Origin: Fragilaria radians
Lineage: Eukaryota > Bacillariophyta > Fragilariophyceae > Fragilariales > Fragilariaceae
NCBI GenBank assembly: GCA_900642245.1
Contig: CAAAJI010000086.1
Coordinates: 162,042-192,284 of the forward strand
Direction of reading: 5' to 3'
Length of the DNA: 30,243 bases
Below the pieces are notes generated by a model. It worked only from the letters and a program-made list of their open reading frames with translations. It was not told where the DNA came from and made no database searches. The position numbers were made by a program, and so were the translations under genes. Positions 11,346-20,750 of the stretch are shown here, one piece after another (the first letter of the stretch is position 1; every line of letters starts with the position of its first letter).

Positions 11346-11821
11346 CCTTGCAATTAAAAATGCGTCATACTAGAACGACTCATTAATAAATTCCCTTCAT
11401 TTCATTATTCTAAACTATTGATTCACTAATGATTAACAATAGTACACAATAAACAGCAAAGTGGTAAACGACAGTAAGGCGATTACAATTGGTAGATTAG
11501 AAAATATAGAGGAAAGAAAAAAATGTTTTTTGAGAATCCAATGTATCCATGTGTTGTTCAAAATGATTGTTTTCAACTACTAAACTCCAAATGGCTATGA
11601 AACTTTCGTTCGAACCTTCCAAAGTACATTCCTAGTCAAGAGAAATTTGTTTGAAGTTTCGTGTATGTGTAATTAGAAATTAGTGTTGCACTTAAGCTTC
11701 GTCTACCATTTTTTAAGTAATGTTGAGTAGTTTCATGCATATGTAATTTGATATTATTCTTTAGATTCGCAATGTATTTAATGCTCTTCTTCTATTTCCG
11801 ATTCACAACAATCTTCCATCA
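11346..11821. other. Convergent 3' spacer
   Basis: 476 bp between two gene ends that face each other. It should hold both 3' UTRs. AATAAA-like A/T runs occur (for example near 11385 and 11449) but the base composition makes them uninformative. Confidence 0.5.
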
Positions 11822-13686
11822 TTAGTACCAGAAAACGATTGCTTTGGCTACAATAGCACTTAGCAAGATGCTAAGACATGATTTCATGGAAACTGCGCTT
11901 GATTGAGGTGTTATAACGAATGCTGCGAAGGGATCTTCTGTGGGAGTGTTCGACACCTCAGAAGGTGACTTTGTATCAGACATTGACGGAAATGATGAAT
12001 CTGTAGAGGATGAATTGGATGGGCTTTTTGGAACTGGCTGTGCTCCTGTAGGAGTTAACACTGTTGGGACTTTAGTCGTGGATTTCTTGGTAGGCTCTTC
12101 AGTTATGGGTTCCTTGGCTATTGGTGCTTTAGTCGTGGGTTCCTTGGTTGTGGGTGCAATAGTCGTGGGTTTTAGGGTAGTTGGTGCTTTAGTTGTGGGT
12201 TCCTTGGTGGTTGGTGCTTTAGTTGTGGGTTCCTTGGTGGTTGGTGCTTTAGTTGTAGGCTTTTTCGTACTTGGTGCCAATGTTATGGGAGCAGATGTTA
12301 CTGGTGCTGACGTTATTGGAGCTGGAGTCACCGGCGCTGCCGTAACAGGTGCAGGAGTTACAGGAGATAACGTAGTTGGAGCCAAAGTAGTTGGTGCAGA
12401 AGTAGTCGGTGCTGAAGTAATCGGAGCCGACGTTACTGGTGCTGGGGTAATTGGTTTCATGGTTATGGGTTCTGCGGTCACTGGTGCATTCGTTGTGACG
12501 CAATCAACGCATACAGCTACCAACCATCCGCTGTCATGAATTGTGAGGACTGAGGATTTATCATCTGACACGATTGAACTACCAGAAACCTTCCCACAGA
12601 ATTCTCCGTTGCAAGTTGGAGTATATGGATACCCAGCCAAGGATTTTCCACTGGATACACTTTTCTGAGAGATTAATCCATTTTGGTCCATTATCATTAC
12701 TCTGTCACCAATTACCAAGGGAGCACTTGACTTCTTACCCCCAGATGATTCCCATAGGGATTGACCAGAAGGATCAATAGCGAATACAGTGGAGCCAATC
12801 GTTGCCAAATAGTTACCAGAGGTCTTTGATTTCCCCGGTGCAATAAGAACCCCTTGATGTTAAAAGATAACTTGAGAATGCTTTGAAATTAGGGAACGAC
12901 ATCAACAATTTTTCCATACTTACCATTCGTTTCCGCTCCGAGATTTATATCGAATAAGTTTGAGTCATCCGTGGTATTCCAGCCGTAAAGACCTCCCTCT
13001 GGAGTCAATAAAACTGCAGAGGAATCATCTACATGAAGCTTTCCTCTTAAGTCCTCATCGATGGAAGGCAATTGCCAGAAGATTTCAACTTGTGGATTTG
13101 CCAGGCTAGCTTTCGAAATCATAAAGACAATTCCGTTATTTCCTCCAAAATAAACGCCATTTTCACTTTTTGATAGAGGACCAATTTGAATTCCTACCAA
13201 AGTTTGTTGCGCAAAAAGTCGCTTTGTTTCTTGCTCTATTGTTGGATCATAGACTGAAATATAACCAGCGTTGTCTGTATTTGAAGCAACAAATACTAGA
13301 TCCTCATAGACAATAGGCTGGGCGACCACATCACCTTGAAGTACGGTAAAGTCGTCGAATGCAGTACCATCCACTTTTACCAATACTATAGTATTTCCAA
13401 TATTATAGGCGCCAAAGCCTTGGCTCCCCTTATTCCAATCCACCACTGATTCGCAAACCCCCTCAGTGATCGGTGAATTGCGGCTTAAAACCTTCCCAGT
13501 CGATTCTTCAATGGTGAAAACTTCCCCGATTCGAGTAGTTAAGAAAGCTTTGCCATCACCTGCTTTGCCTTTGCTCAAGCCATTTCCTTGTCCTACTGAT
13601 ATTTCTAGACGACCCACCCTGGACGTGTACTGCAATGGAGATTGGGCCGCAGCATGGGTTAAAAGCAGAAGGAGCAGTGATCGCAT
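11822..13686 (-). CDS. Secreted PQQ-type beta-propeller protein with Thr-Pro stalk and GPI-like tail
   Basis: Two exons, 12924-13686 and 11822-12852, joined by a 71-nt intron give 597 aa. The junction restores a continuous propeller reading (AETNG then VLIAPGKSK). The N-terminus MRSLLLLLLTHAAAQS is a signal peptide. Residues ~20-360 form repeated four-strand blades of PQQ/quinoprotein type (GDGKAFLTT, GNTIVLVKVDG, GSTVFAIDPSG, GDRVMIMDQNG). Residues ~375-520 are an extended Thr-Pro-rich stalk of APTT/EPTT/APVT units, likely heavily O-glycosylated. The last ~20 residues are hydrophobic and end at FWY with no basic tail, which suits a GPI anchor. It is probably a cell-surface protein; no catalytic activity is evident. 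The antisense strand of the stalk is also open for 199 codons, an effect of composition. Confidence 0.8.
12181..12256. repeat. 30-bp tandem repeat coding the Thr-Pro stalk
   Basis: Positions 12181-12210 and 12211-12240 are identical 30-mers and 12241-12256 begin a third copy. They encode decapeptides of the type APTTKEPTTK on the minus strand. More diverged versions of the same unit flank them from about 12085 to 12475, so the stalk grew by tandem duplication and its length is likely polymorphic. Confidence 0.92.
12853..12923 (-). other. Intron of beta-propeller gene (71 nt)
   Basis: Phase-1 intron with donor GTAAGT directly after AATG and acceptor ATCAAG. Without splicing the upstream frame hits TAA at 12889-12891; with splicing, propeller sequence continues across the junction. 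Confidence 0.9.
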
Positions 13687-16157
13687 TTCTCACGAAGCAA
13701 GATTTTTGATCGCTAATTGCAATACATCGAGTCTTGTATTCGAGTCGTTGATTGTGGAGGGTGCGGTGGAGTTGGATTTGGGAGCTTAATTAATATACAG
13801 GATTTCGATTATTTTTCCCCGCATTTCAAAATTTCACCGCCAACCGAATCTTGATTAGCGGGACTAGTCTGGCTTGATTCCCGAAAAATGAGAACAGAAT
13901 GTTCTTGCTTCGTCCTGCGACAAAAATGCAGCATTCTAGAACTTTTTCTCCGGAAAAGTGGCCACGCAAAAAAATTAATTAAGGAATTGACTTCTCAAAC
14001 CTTTGATTCAACTGTCATGTTATTCGTATGCATCTTCCTTTAATCACATTATTGATTTTCAAAGGAGTTGCCAACTTCCCACGACTATAAGTTTCACAGA
14101 ACCTGCCTGGTGAGTTCAATAACAAAGAAAACTTGGCATGGGAAAATGCCTGCGGATGCTCAAGAAATTTGATTGAACCAATATATACATCTTTTCTTGC
14201 AAACCAAAAAAATCACCACAAAACTACCTGTTTCACCCATAAATTTATTACGCTGGCAATCCCGTCAAGTCCAGAAATTGACCTCAGTGTCCTTCTGAGA
14301 CAAAGAAAACGATGATTTCCTTTTGAAATCTAAAAGAAATGAAATCTGCCTTTTCGGCTGGATAAATTGAATTAGAAGTTAGTTGGTTTAAGTCTAGACT
14401 TCGCATTTTTCAAAGTAGCCAAGTCCTACCTAAGAAACGGAGATGGTAGAAAAGGATTCCATGTGAATGTAATTTATGTGTACCACTACAAAAGGAAATG
14501 CTCCTTGCATCCTTTGTCAAATACGCTTTTTATCTTTAAATTCTCGCAATAATTTTGAGATGCTTTGTATAAATACAGTTCGGCAAAGTAAAGTGGCTGC
14601 ATAAGGACCATATTATAGTCGGCAAAACTGGAGTATTAGAATTCACCAAATCCAATCTATTTTTTCGATTAGCGGTTCTTGAAAAAAGAAATAGAGGTGA
14701 ATCATGCTGTGATAATTCTAACTTCTAGTGTATTGCCTTCATGTAGGAATCTCCTTTGCTTGGAACAAAGACTTCACCTTTCTTTGACTTGCTTTGTCTA
14801 TTTCAAGTCATCAACCGATACAATTGGATTCAAAGTCTTGATTAAAAAAATATGCAACAAAATCATGTATCCAAACATTTTTAATTGCCAATGTCAACGT
14901 GGCTTGATTCAAAGATTCATGAATATATTATAATTCAGCGAGTCTCATAATGTTTCGTAGATAATTCATGAAGAGTTGATTTGGATTTAAGGAGAAATGC
15001 AAAGGGTTCCATGCAAAAAATGAGCCAAAAGACGTAAATCTTATGGAAAAATGTATGTTGGCCTTTAGTTTAATCCCCCAGTACATGACTTTGAGCATGA
15101 GCTCTCTTCACAGTATCGAAGCATTTTATTTTTCACCGTTTTTTTCACTTTTTGTCAATTCGTCCTTGATTGCAAATCATTCCAATTTCGTTATCGCATT
15201 TCATTTCATTCTCTTCATATGTTACTTTAATGAATCTCAACAGGAAATTTTGAACGGTTGCAAGATGGCAATATCCCACTGTGACACCATACCATATAAT
15301 TTTTCGTGGTCTTCATTTAGAAGCTAGCATTTATCTTTGTTTGGCATTCTACATCCATTTCCCTTAACAGTTCTTTCAGATCCGTTTATTTCTAGTGTGT
15401 CCCTTTTACATCAACATAGCATAGCTCCATCATGCTCCCAAAAATACGCACTATATGTTTCAGATTCCCATTGATTCATCGTCACTCAGGACTTTGACAT
15501 ATTACAGCCTTTGATGCTTTACATCACTATCATTAGAGAGGACCTTAATAAGTACAAACACAGCAAATACGATATTTGGCAATGGCAAGTAGTATCAAAT
15601 TTCTCTTCGCAAGTACCACATATTTGCCAATACTTGTTGTTTGTCTCCTCTACTTGAACTATCCCTTTAGGCTTATCAAATTTGTCATATTTTCCATTCC
15701 CCCCCTCAAAGTTCTGCATCAGACGAATACACAATATAAATTATTCTTGATTCAAAGCATCTCATTGGATTGCTATATATATATTAGTTGCCTTTTTAAA
15801 TTCATATCTCAGCATCAATGGCACGTTTTTGATTTAGGAAAGGGAGCTCAATTTGGCTCTAGATTCGTTTCAATGTCTACCGTTGGGATATTATAATTCG
15901 TCGATTTTCCTCTTTGTTTTTCCATGGAGAGGAACTTTTATTAGAAAAATTTATAATTTCCTTTGATGAAGTCTTGAATGACTCTGATTTCTCTGACGGT
16001 GGTAAAGATATCGGACGAAAACTGGTTTGTTGATACCGTAAGTACAGTACAGTAGCGGATCACGACATGCATGCGTGGAGTCCAAGATTGAATCATTTTC
16101 AATTATCCAAGTCGTTCTTAGGTAACAAATTTTAGTAGTCGTCAAATAACTCTAGTT
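13687..16157. other. 2.5-kb gene desert
   Basis: No gene is supportable on either strand. Open frames up to about 105 codons exist but have the hydrophobic Phe/Ile/Leu-rich composition of AT-rich noise and no motif. The left end should contain the propeller promoter and the right end the promoter of the MsrB-like gene. No tRNA, rRNA or clear repeat was recognised. Confidence 0.55.
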
Positions 16158-16889
16158 ATGAAATTGAATCAATCCCTGGTTCTTCTCTGTTTCCTTTCTC
16201 GGTCTGTACAAAGTTTTTCTATCCCCGCAACGACAAGGAACGCAGCCTGTGTAAGGAGTACTACCATTATGAATATGTCAACGCAAAAGTTACCAGTGAT
16301 TGCACCCGATGATGTTATGGCTCCGAAGAAACACGGTACATCGGACAAGCCAGTAATGAAGGAATTACGATGGTCTTGTGATTATGATGTGGCAGATCGT
16401 ATCTGTAACTTTAATCGACATTATGCAGAATATGCTGGTAAGTCAGTAGTAATGATTGTAGCTTGGTTCGTTTCCTTAATGTTGTTGTTATTGTGTGTTG
16501 TGACAATTTGGATCATGTGGATTGGTTTACTAACAGTGATATTACGTTGTATCCATCCAAAAGGTTATTGGTCTACGACTACATTCCTTCAAGAAATTAA
16601 AAATCGAGAGGATCCAGAGACACCTATTGACTTTTATGATAGTGTGACGGGTAAACTTTTGTTTACAGCACCCAAGGGACGTAGTATGGATGAATTTCTA
16701 AAGGAGAGTGCGTCTCATGGATGGCCCAGTTTCCGTGATGAGGAATGTCATTGGGAGACGGTACGATGCCTATCCGATGGAGAATGTGTCAGTAGTACAG
16801 GAACTCATTTAGGTCACAACATTCCTGATAAGAAGGGAAATCGATATTGTATTAACTTAGTTTCTGTGGCAGGTGCAAAGCCAGAATAA
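16158..16889 (+). CDS. Plastid-targeted MsrB-like (methionine sulfoxide reductase B fold) protein
   Basis: Exons 16158-16437 and 16564-16889 give 201 aa. The N-terminus is a signal peptide cut near SVQS-FSIP followed by a short Ser/Thr/Arg-rich segment, the bipartite leader of diatom plastid proteins with Phe at the cleavage site. The mature part has GWPSF (146-150), THLGH (174-178) and NRYCIN (186-191), the three signatures of MsrB, with C189 at the position of the catalytic cysteine. The family's Zn-binding CxxC pairs are absent: YDSVTGKLLF replaces the first, and the second site holds spaced cysteines (RCLSDGEC). Expected role is reduction of methionine-R-sulfoxide in plastid proteins, but the lost zinc site means activity is inferred only. 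The unspliced frame reads 243 aa and would mislead annotators into a membrane helix (see intron). Confidence 0.8.
   Translation: MKLNQSLVLLCFLSRSVQSFSIPATTRNAACVRSTTIMNMSTQKLPVIAPDDVMAPKKHGTSDKPVMKELRWSCDYDVADRICNFNRHYAEYAGKSVVMIVAWFVSLMLLLLCVVTIWIMWIGLLTVILRCIHPKGYWSTTTFLQEIKNREDPETPIDFYDSVTGKLLFTAPKGRSMDEFLKESASHGWPSFRDEECHWETVRCLSDGECVSSTGTHLGHNIPDKKGNRYCINLVSVAGAKPE
16438..16563 (+). other. Stop-free 126-nt intron in the MsrB-like gene
   Basis: Donor GTAAGT at 16438, perfect TACTAAC branch site at 16528-16534, acceptor AAAAG ending at 16563. Length is 42 codons exactly and the frame has no stop, so retention would insert 42 residues, a strongly hydrophobic segment rich in Leu/Val/Ile/Trp. 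Splicing joins EYAG directly to YWSTTTFLQE. Confidence 0.88.
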
Positions 16890-17223
16890 GATGAGAGAAA
16901 CTTGATAAGACACAAATAATCAATTGTCGTAGGGAAGATGTGTAGGATGAAGTACGAGAGTGGCCGGTATTCTTGTCGAGAAAAAGGTTAAGTTAGCAAT
17001 ACACAAAACTTTATTCGATTGGTATAGTTAACTGTAATTTTCATTACGTAGTCTGAATACTTGGATTGTCTTCAGGAAAGATCACATATGACGAGAAAGG
17101 ATAGTTTCCTGCAAAGTCTCTTCGTCTACAATACACAATACAAACTCCCTTATAGAAAGAACTCTTATTGAAAACAAAAAGAATCTAATCTAGAGTTACC
17201 AAGGATGATGTTTTTGGCATTCG
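16890..17223. other. Convergent spacer
   Basis: 334 bp between the 3' ends of the MsrB-like and methyltransferase genes. Nothing distinctive beyond expected 3' UTRs. Confidence 0.5.
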
Positions 17224-17805
17224 TCACATGGGATACAATTCATACAGATAAAGTGGACATTCACCCTTTGTTTCTCGATTAATTCTAGTAGGTTCCTCCC
17301 AATCGGGTATACGGAACATATACGAAACAATCCTGAAAGGCTTGCTGGTAATCTTTTCTTTCCTACGGTTCATCCAAATAGTCTCTAGGATGGGTCGGAT
17401 CTTTATCAAACCCTTCGGTAACAGATAAAGAAATATTGCCGTTGCATCTTCAGTTAGTGACAAACAACCAACTTTGTTATATATTTCAACATTTAAGGCA
17501 TCTCCCTCACGTAGATCAATATTCCGAAAGGGATCCTCTTGTAATTGTTGTTGTTCCTGTTCTGGGCGTTGTCGTTGTTGTAGTTGTTGACATGCTCGTT
17601 GGAAATGGATGGGATCCATTTCAATACCCACACATGACAAACCAGGAATCAATCGACATGCATCCTCCAATAATGTACCATCACCACAACCTAAATCAAA
17701 CAATATATCATCCTTCTGTAAATCTAAGAGTTGTAATGCAACATCTCGTGCCTGCGAGCAGGTTGGATTAAAGGGTGCTAATATATTGTTGCTTTCAAGG
17801 TTCAT
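17224..17805 (-). CDS. Class I SAM-dependent methyltransferase
   Basis: A 193-aa protein from the ATG at 17805. Motif I is DLGCGDG (37-43), the SAM-binding glycine loop, and IEMDP (62-66) supplies the acidic residue that holds the ribose. A Gln-rich insert (about 73-91, QQRQRPEQEQQQ) sits in the surface loop after it and looks like microsatellite growth of CAA/CAG codons. Further on, DATAIFLYLLPKGL and FRIVSYMFRIPDW give the later strands. The short length and the LYLLPKGL segment recall the FAM173/ATPSC-KMT lysine methyltransferase group, but without a search the substrate is open. The frame runs upstream without an ATG to 17841; an unseen upstream exon is possible. Confidence 0.8.
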   Translation of the reverse strand: MNLESNNILAPFNPTCSQARDVALQLLDLQKDDILFDLGCGDGTLLEDACRLIPGLSCVGIEMDPIHFQRACQQLQQRQRPEQEQQQLQEDPFRNIDLREGDALNVEIYNKVGCLSLTEDATAIFLYLLPKGLIKIRPILETIWMNRRKEKITSKPFRIVSYMFRIPDWEEPTRINRETKGECPLYLYELYPM

Positions 17806-18120
17806 GACACTTGCATATATCAAGGATTTTATATAATGCAATACCTACCTACATCCTACCCTGTAACCTTACTTTTGAATGATTCAAAAGTCCATCTACC
17901 GTAATTTGCGTCGTTTAAGGGATGGGGAATGTACATGAATCACTTCTGAAATCTCTTAATCCCCGAAAAAAATATTTTTTTGGATGTACAAGATTCCCTA
18001 CAGTAAGACTAGTCAACGCCTACCGTAGTACCTTGTAAAACAAAGGAACGGGCGCACTCACTCTTCTTGATCATAAATCTTTTGCTTCTTTGTTCAACAC
18101 ATGCTATTGAGCAATCCATC
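17806..18120. other. Spacer between methyltransferase and transposase remnant
   Basis: Should hold the methyltransferase promoter. TATATAAA lies at 17828-17835 on the minus strand but only about 23 nt before the ATG, too close to act as a TATA box for that start. No transposon terminal repeat was identified. Confidence 0.4.
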
Positions 18121-19452
18121 ATGACTTCAGACAATTAAGATGATGGTTGTGGTGGTGGTGAGCCCACAAACAATGCTGATGCGCAGAGGCAACAAAGAAA
18201 AGGGTACACTATCCAGGAAAAAGCATCAATCATTTGGTCTGTGGCACATCTGATAGAGCAGCATGGAATGACACGTTCTGAAGCTTGTGAAGACCTCAAC
18301 ATTACTTCTGGCATGCATTGGGCATGGAAGAAATCAATTGATGCAATGCTTGAAGCAAAGAAGAACAACATCAAGGCAAAAAGCATTCACAGTGGAAGGG
18401 ATTTCATGTTTAACACAAAACAAGCAAGAATTATTGCAATTTATCTTTGAGCATCACAAAAAAGGAATGGCAGTGACAGTTTCCATGGTGGTGACAAAAG
18501 CCTCTCAGCTTTCTGATGAATTTAGGGTCAAATCAAAGCATGCAAGAAATCACTCAGCCCAAAGGTTTATCCAAAGTCAGGGGCTTGTGTTTCATCTTGG
18601 GACACATGAATCGCAACGTGCCCCTGCTGAGGTTGCTGCAGAGGCATTAGATTACATTCAGAATGTTGCACGTCCAAAGGTTTCAGTACAACAAGGCATC
18701 TGCCATAAAGATTTTATTCTCAACATGGATCAGACACCAATGCCGTTCACTTACAATGCTAGGAAAACCATTGAAGTTGTAGGAAGGCACACCGTCCATA
18801 TTTGGAAGTCAACAAATGACGCTAAGCGTGCCACATTTGCCATGACTGTCACTTCTTCTGGCAAGATTCTCAAGCCAATGCTCATTTCAAGGGTGCTTGA
18901 AATGGATGTATTGTGCAATGCGAACTTCCAGTGTTCAAAGATGATATGATTTATTTGTGTCAGCCAAACGCATGGATGGATGAGGAAGCAATGCTGATGT
19001 GGGTGGACATGGTGCTTTGCCCGTACGTCCAGATGGTGCCAGCTGGTATCATTCCAATTTTGTTCTTGGATTCATATCGCTGTCACATGATGGCATCCGT
19101 AGTTAGAAAAATTCAAGATATCGGGGTTGAGGTTGAGCACATCCCAGGGGGGTGTACTTCCTTGTGCCAACCTGTTGACATTGGCATCAACAAGCCATTC
19201 AAGGACCGTGTTAGACAACAGTGGGAGGATTGGATGATTACAGAAGGTCTAGCAAATGGTACAATGTCTCCACCTAAAAGAGAGCACATTGTTGCATGAG
19301 TTCGGACTGCTATGAACAACCTGCCAGCACAAATGATATGGAATGCATGGAGGCATGGCCAGTATTCTTGGTTTCTGCCAGTTGCTGTTCTTAACAATGA
19401 AGCAGAACACAACAAGGAGGAGAGTAGTGAAGATGAGGACGGCAGCATCTGA
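18121..19452 (+). pseudogene. Pogo/Tigger-like DDE transposase, frameshifted
   Basis: A recognisable transposase broken by several lesions. Frame 1 from 18121 gives an N-terminal helix-turn-helix (TIQEKASIIWSV, TRSEACEDLNI) after an early TAA at 18136-18138. It stops at TGA 18448-18450, while the adjacent frame continues with FEHHKKGMAV to 18949. Frame 1 then resumes near 18913 with DDMIYLCQPNAW and stops at TGA 19297-19299, where a Trp codon is the likely ancestor because the frame stays coding-like to TGA 19450-19452. The DDE_1 catalytic triad survives: NMDQTPMPF, LFLDSYRCHM and QPVDIGINKPFK. So the lesions are two frameshifts and two stops. It is inactive as it stands but fairly young, since the protein is still easily read. 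No terminal inverted repeats or target duplication were found by eye. Confidence 0.85.
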
Positions 19453-19527
19453 ACAAGAGAAAGTAGAATATACTATGAGACACAAGGAATGTGATAGGTT
19501 TACTACTTTATGACCACCAAAAGTCTA

Positions 19528-20080
19528 TTACATCTTCTTAGACGTAGTTGCCTTCTTTACTGGCGTCACTTCTTTCTGTGCTGACGTCTTTGCCTCCATG
19601 ATGTGATGTCTGTTACTATGCCTGGATGGTGTCACATTGCTGTTGTCAATTTCAGTGACTGCAGTGGACATATTTCTATCATCCTTCAATGTTGTTGATG
19701 CTACACTAGATGTACCTGGATCATTATATGACACAAAGCTTTCATTGTTGCCACCCAAACGGGTAAGGAGCGCCATTTCTTCTTCACTTTCCTCCTCTCG
19801 TTTTGCAATCTTGGACAAGAAGGTGGTGGTGGTTTTACTGATGGCGGTACTTCTTTTGCTTGATTGGACTTTCACTCCCAGCAGAATATATCTCTGTTAC
19901 TTGTGCCAACACGCCATCGAATGTTTTTGGCATGGGCAACAAAGTGGCGCTGCAAGAATCCAACACGACACTGGTCAATACCATCCGATACATGGTATGC
20001 AGCAATTGCAGTCACTTCTTTTTCTTGAGCATATCCTGAACTTTAATGTTCCTGAATGTTTTCTAGTTATTACAAATTAT
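19528..20080 (-). pseudogene. Decayed minus-strand ORF convergent with the transposase
   Basis: Minus-strand reading gives coding-like segments spread over three frames: SDGIDQCRVGFLQRHFVAHAK (about 20000-19935), then TFDGVLAQVTEIYSA in the next frame (about 19930-19885), then a 100-residue Ser/Thr/Lys-rich polar stretch that ends with TSKKM and a stop at 19528. The polar part holds an acidic EEESEEE run. I recall CRVGFL...DGxxxQVTE-type short ORFs as recurrent repeat-linked sequences in diatoms, but cannot name a function. It lies tail to tail with the transposase remnant and may be part of the same mobile region. Confidence 0.5.
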
Positions 20081-20750
20081 ATTTGCTAAGCTCTGATACT
20101 AAGACTTAACATTGGTACTCAATTAATGGGATATAGATTCTTTCACCAACTTGTGGTCAAACTTCGCATGCTATTCCATTGATAAGATAATGTATAGGAA
20201 TAAATACACTTGAAACACCAATATACCAATCCACCACAGAGATATTCCAACCAGGATAAAAGGATGCAATATTGTCTGACACAATCATGCATAGGTCATT
20301 GTTTCATAGAACCTTTCTTGCAAGGTAGAACATCCTTTGTTCAAATGCTATCAGCTCCTAAAGGCTGCTTGCCAAGAGCAAAATGCGCATTTGCACACGT
20401 GGTCTTTTGTATAATCCAAAAATTCACGGCAATAAGTTTGCTATTTTAATTTTTATAGAACCATAGATTCTGAGGTTAATCAGATGAAGGTAAACAAACA
20501 GTTCAGCACTCTTGTGAAAATTGTCAAAAGAACTAAGGTAAAGCCTCATGAAATCAAAGAGATGACATGACATTTCTCCCCCTGGTGATCTTGAGAGGTA
20601 CAAGGAATTGCATTTTAGCAAGTTGGACAGGACAATAACAGAGACAACAAGCCTCAAGTGACCATCAATTCTCAATGTCAGTATCATTAAGTACTCTCAA
20701 TCAGGGACGTAACAACTGAAGTGAGAAATGACCAATGGGTCATTCGTGGG
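20081..20750. other. Spacer 3' of SIG1-like copy A
   Basis: About 670 bp with no recognised gene, RNA or terminal repeat. A plus-strand segment near 20570-20680 (SPPGDLERYKELHFSKLD-type reading) looks faintly coding-like but has stops around it and matches nothing I know; it may be transposon debris. Confidence 0.45.

Noticed and set aside
11940..12539. 199-codon plus-strand ORF rich in VVGALVVGSLV
   Set aside because: It is the antisense of the Thr-Pro stalk of the propeller gene; its repeat structure comes from the stalk's 30-bp units.
14679..15896. Several plus-strand ORFs of 84-106 codons in the 13.7-16.1 kb spacer
   Set aside because: Hydrophobic, AT-driven composition, no motif and no splice structure linking them.
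16438..16563. Transmembrane helix in the MsrB-like protein
   Set aside because: The segment has a GTAAGT donor, TACTAAC branch site and AG acceptor, and its removal restores a continuous MsrB-like sequence, so it is an intron.
17828..17835. TATATAAA as the methyltransferase TATA box
   Set aside because: Only about 23 nt before the ATG, which would put transcription start at or after the start codon.
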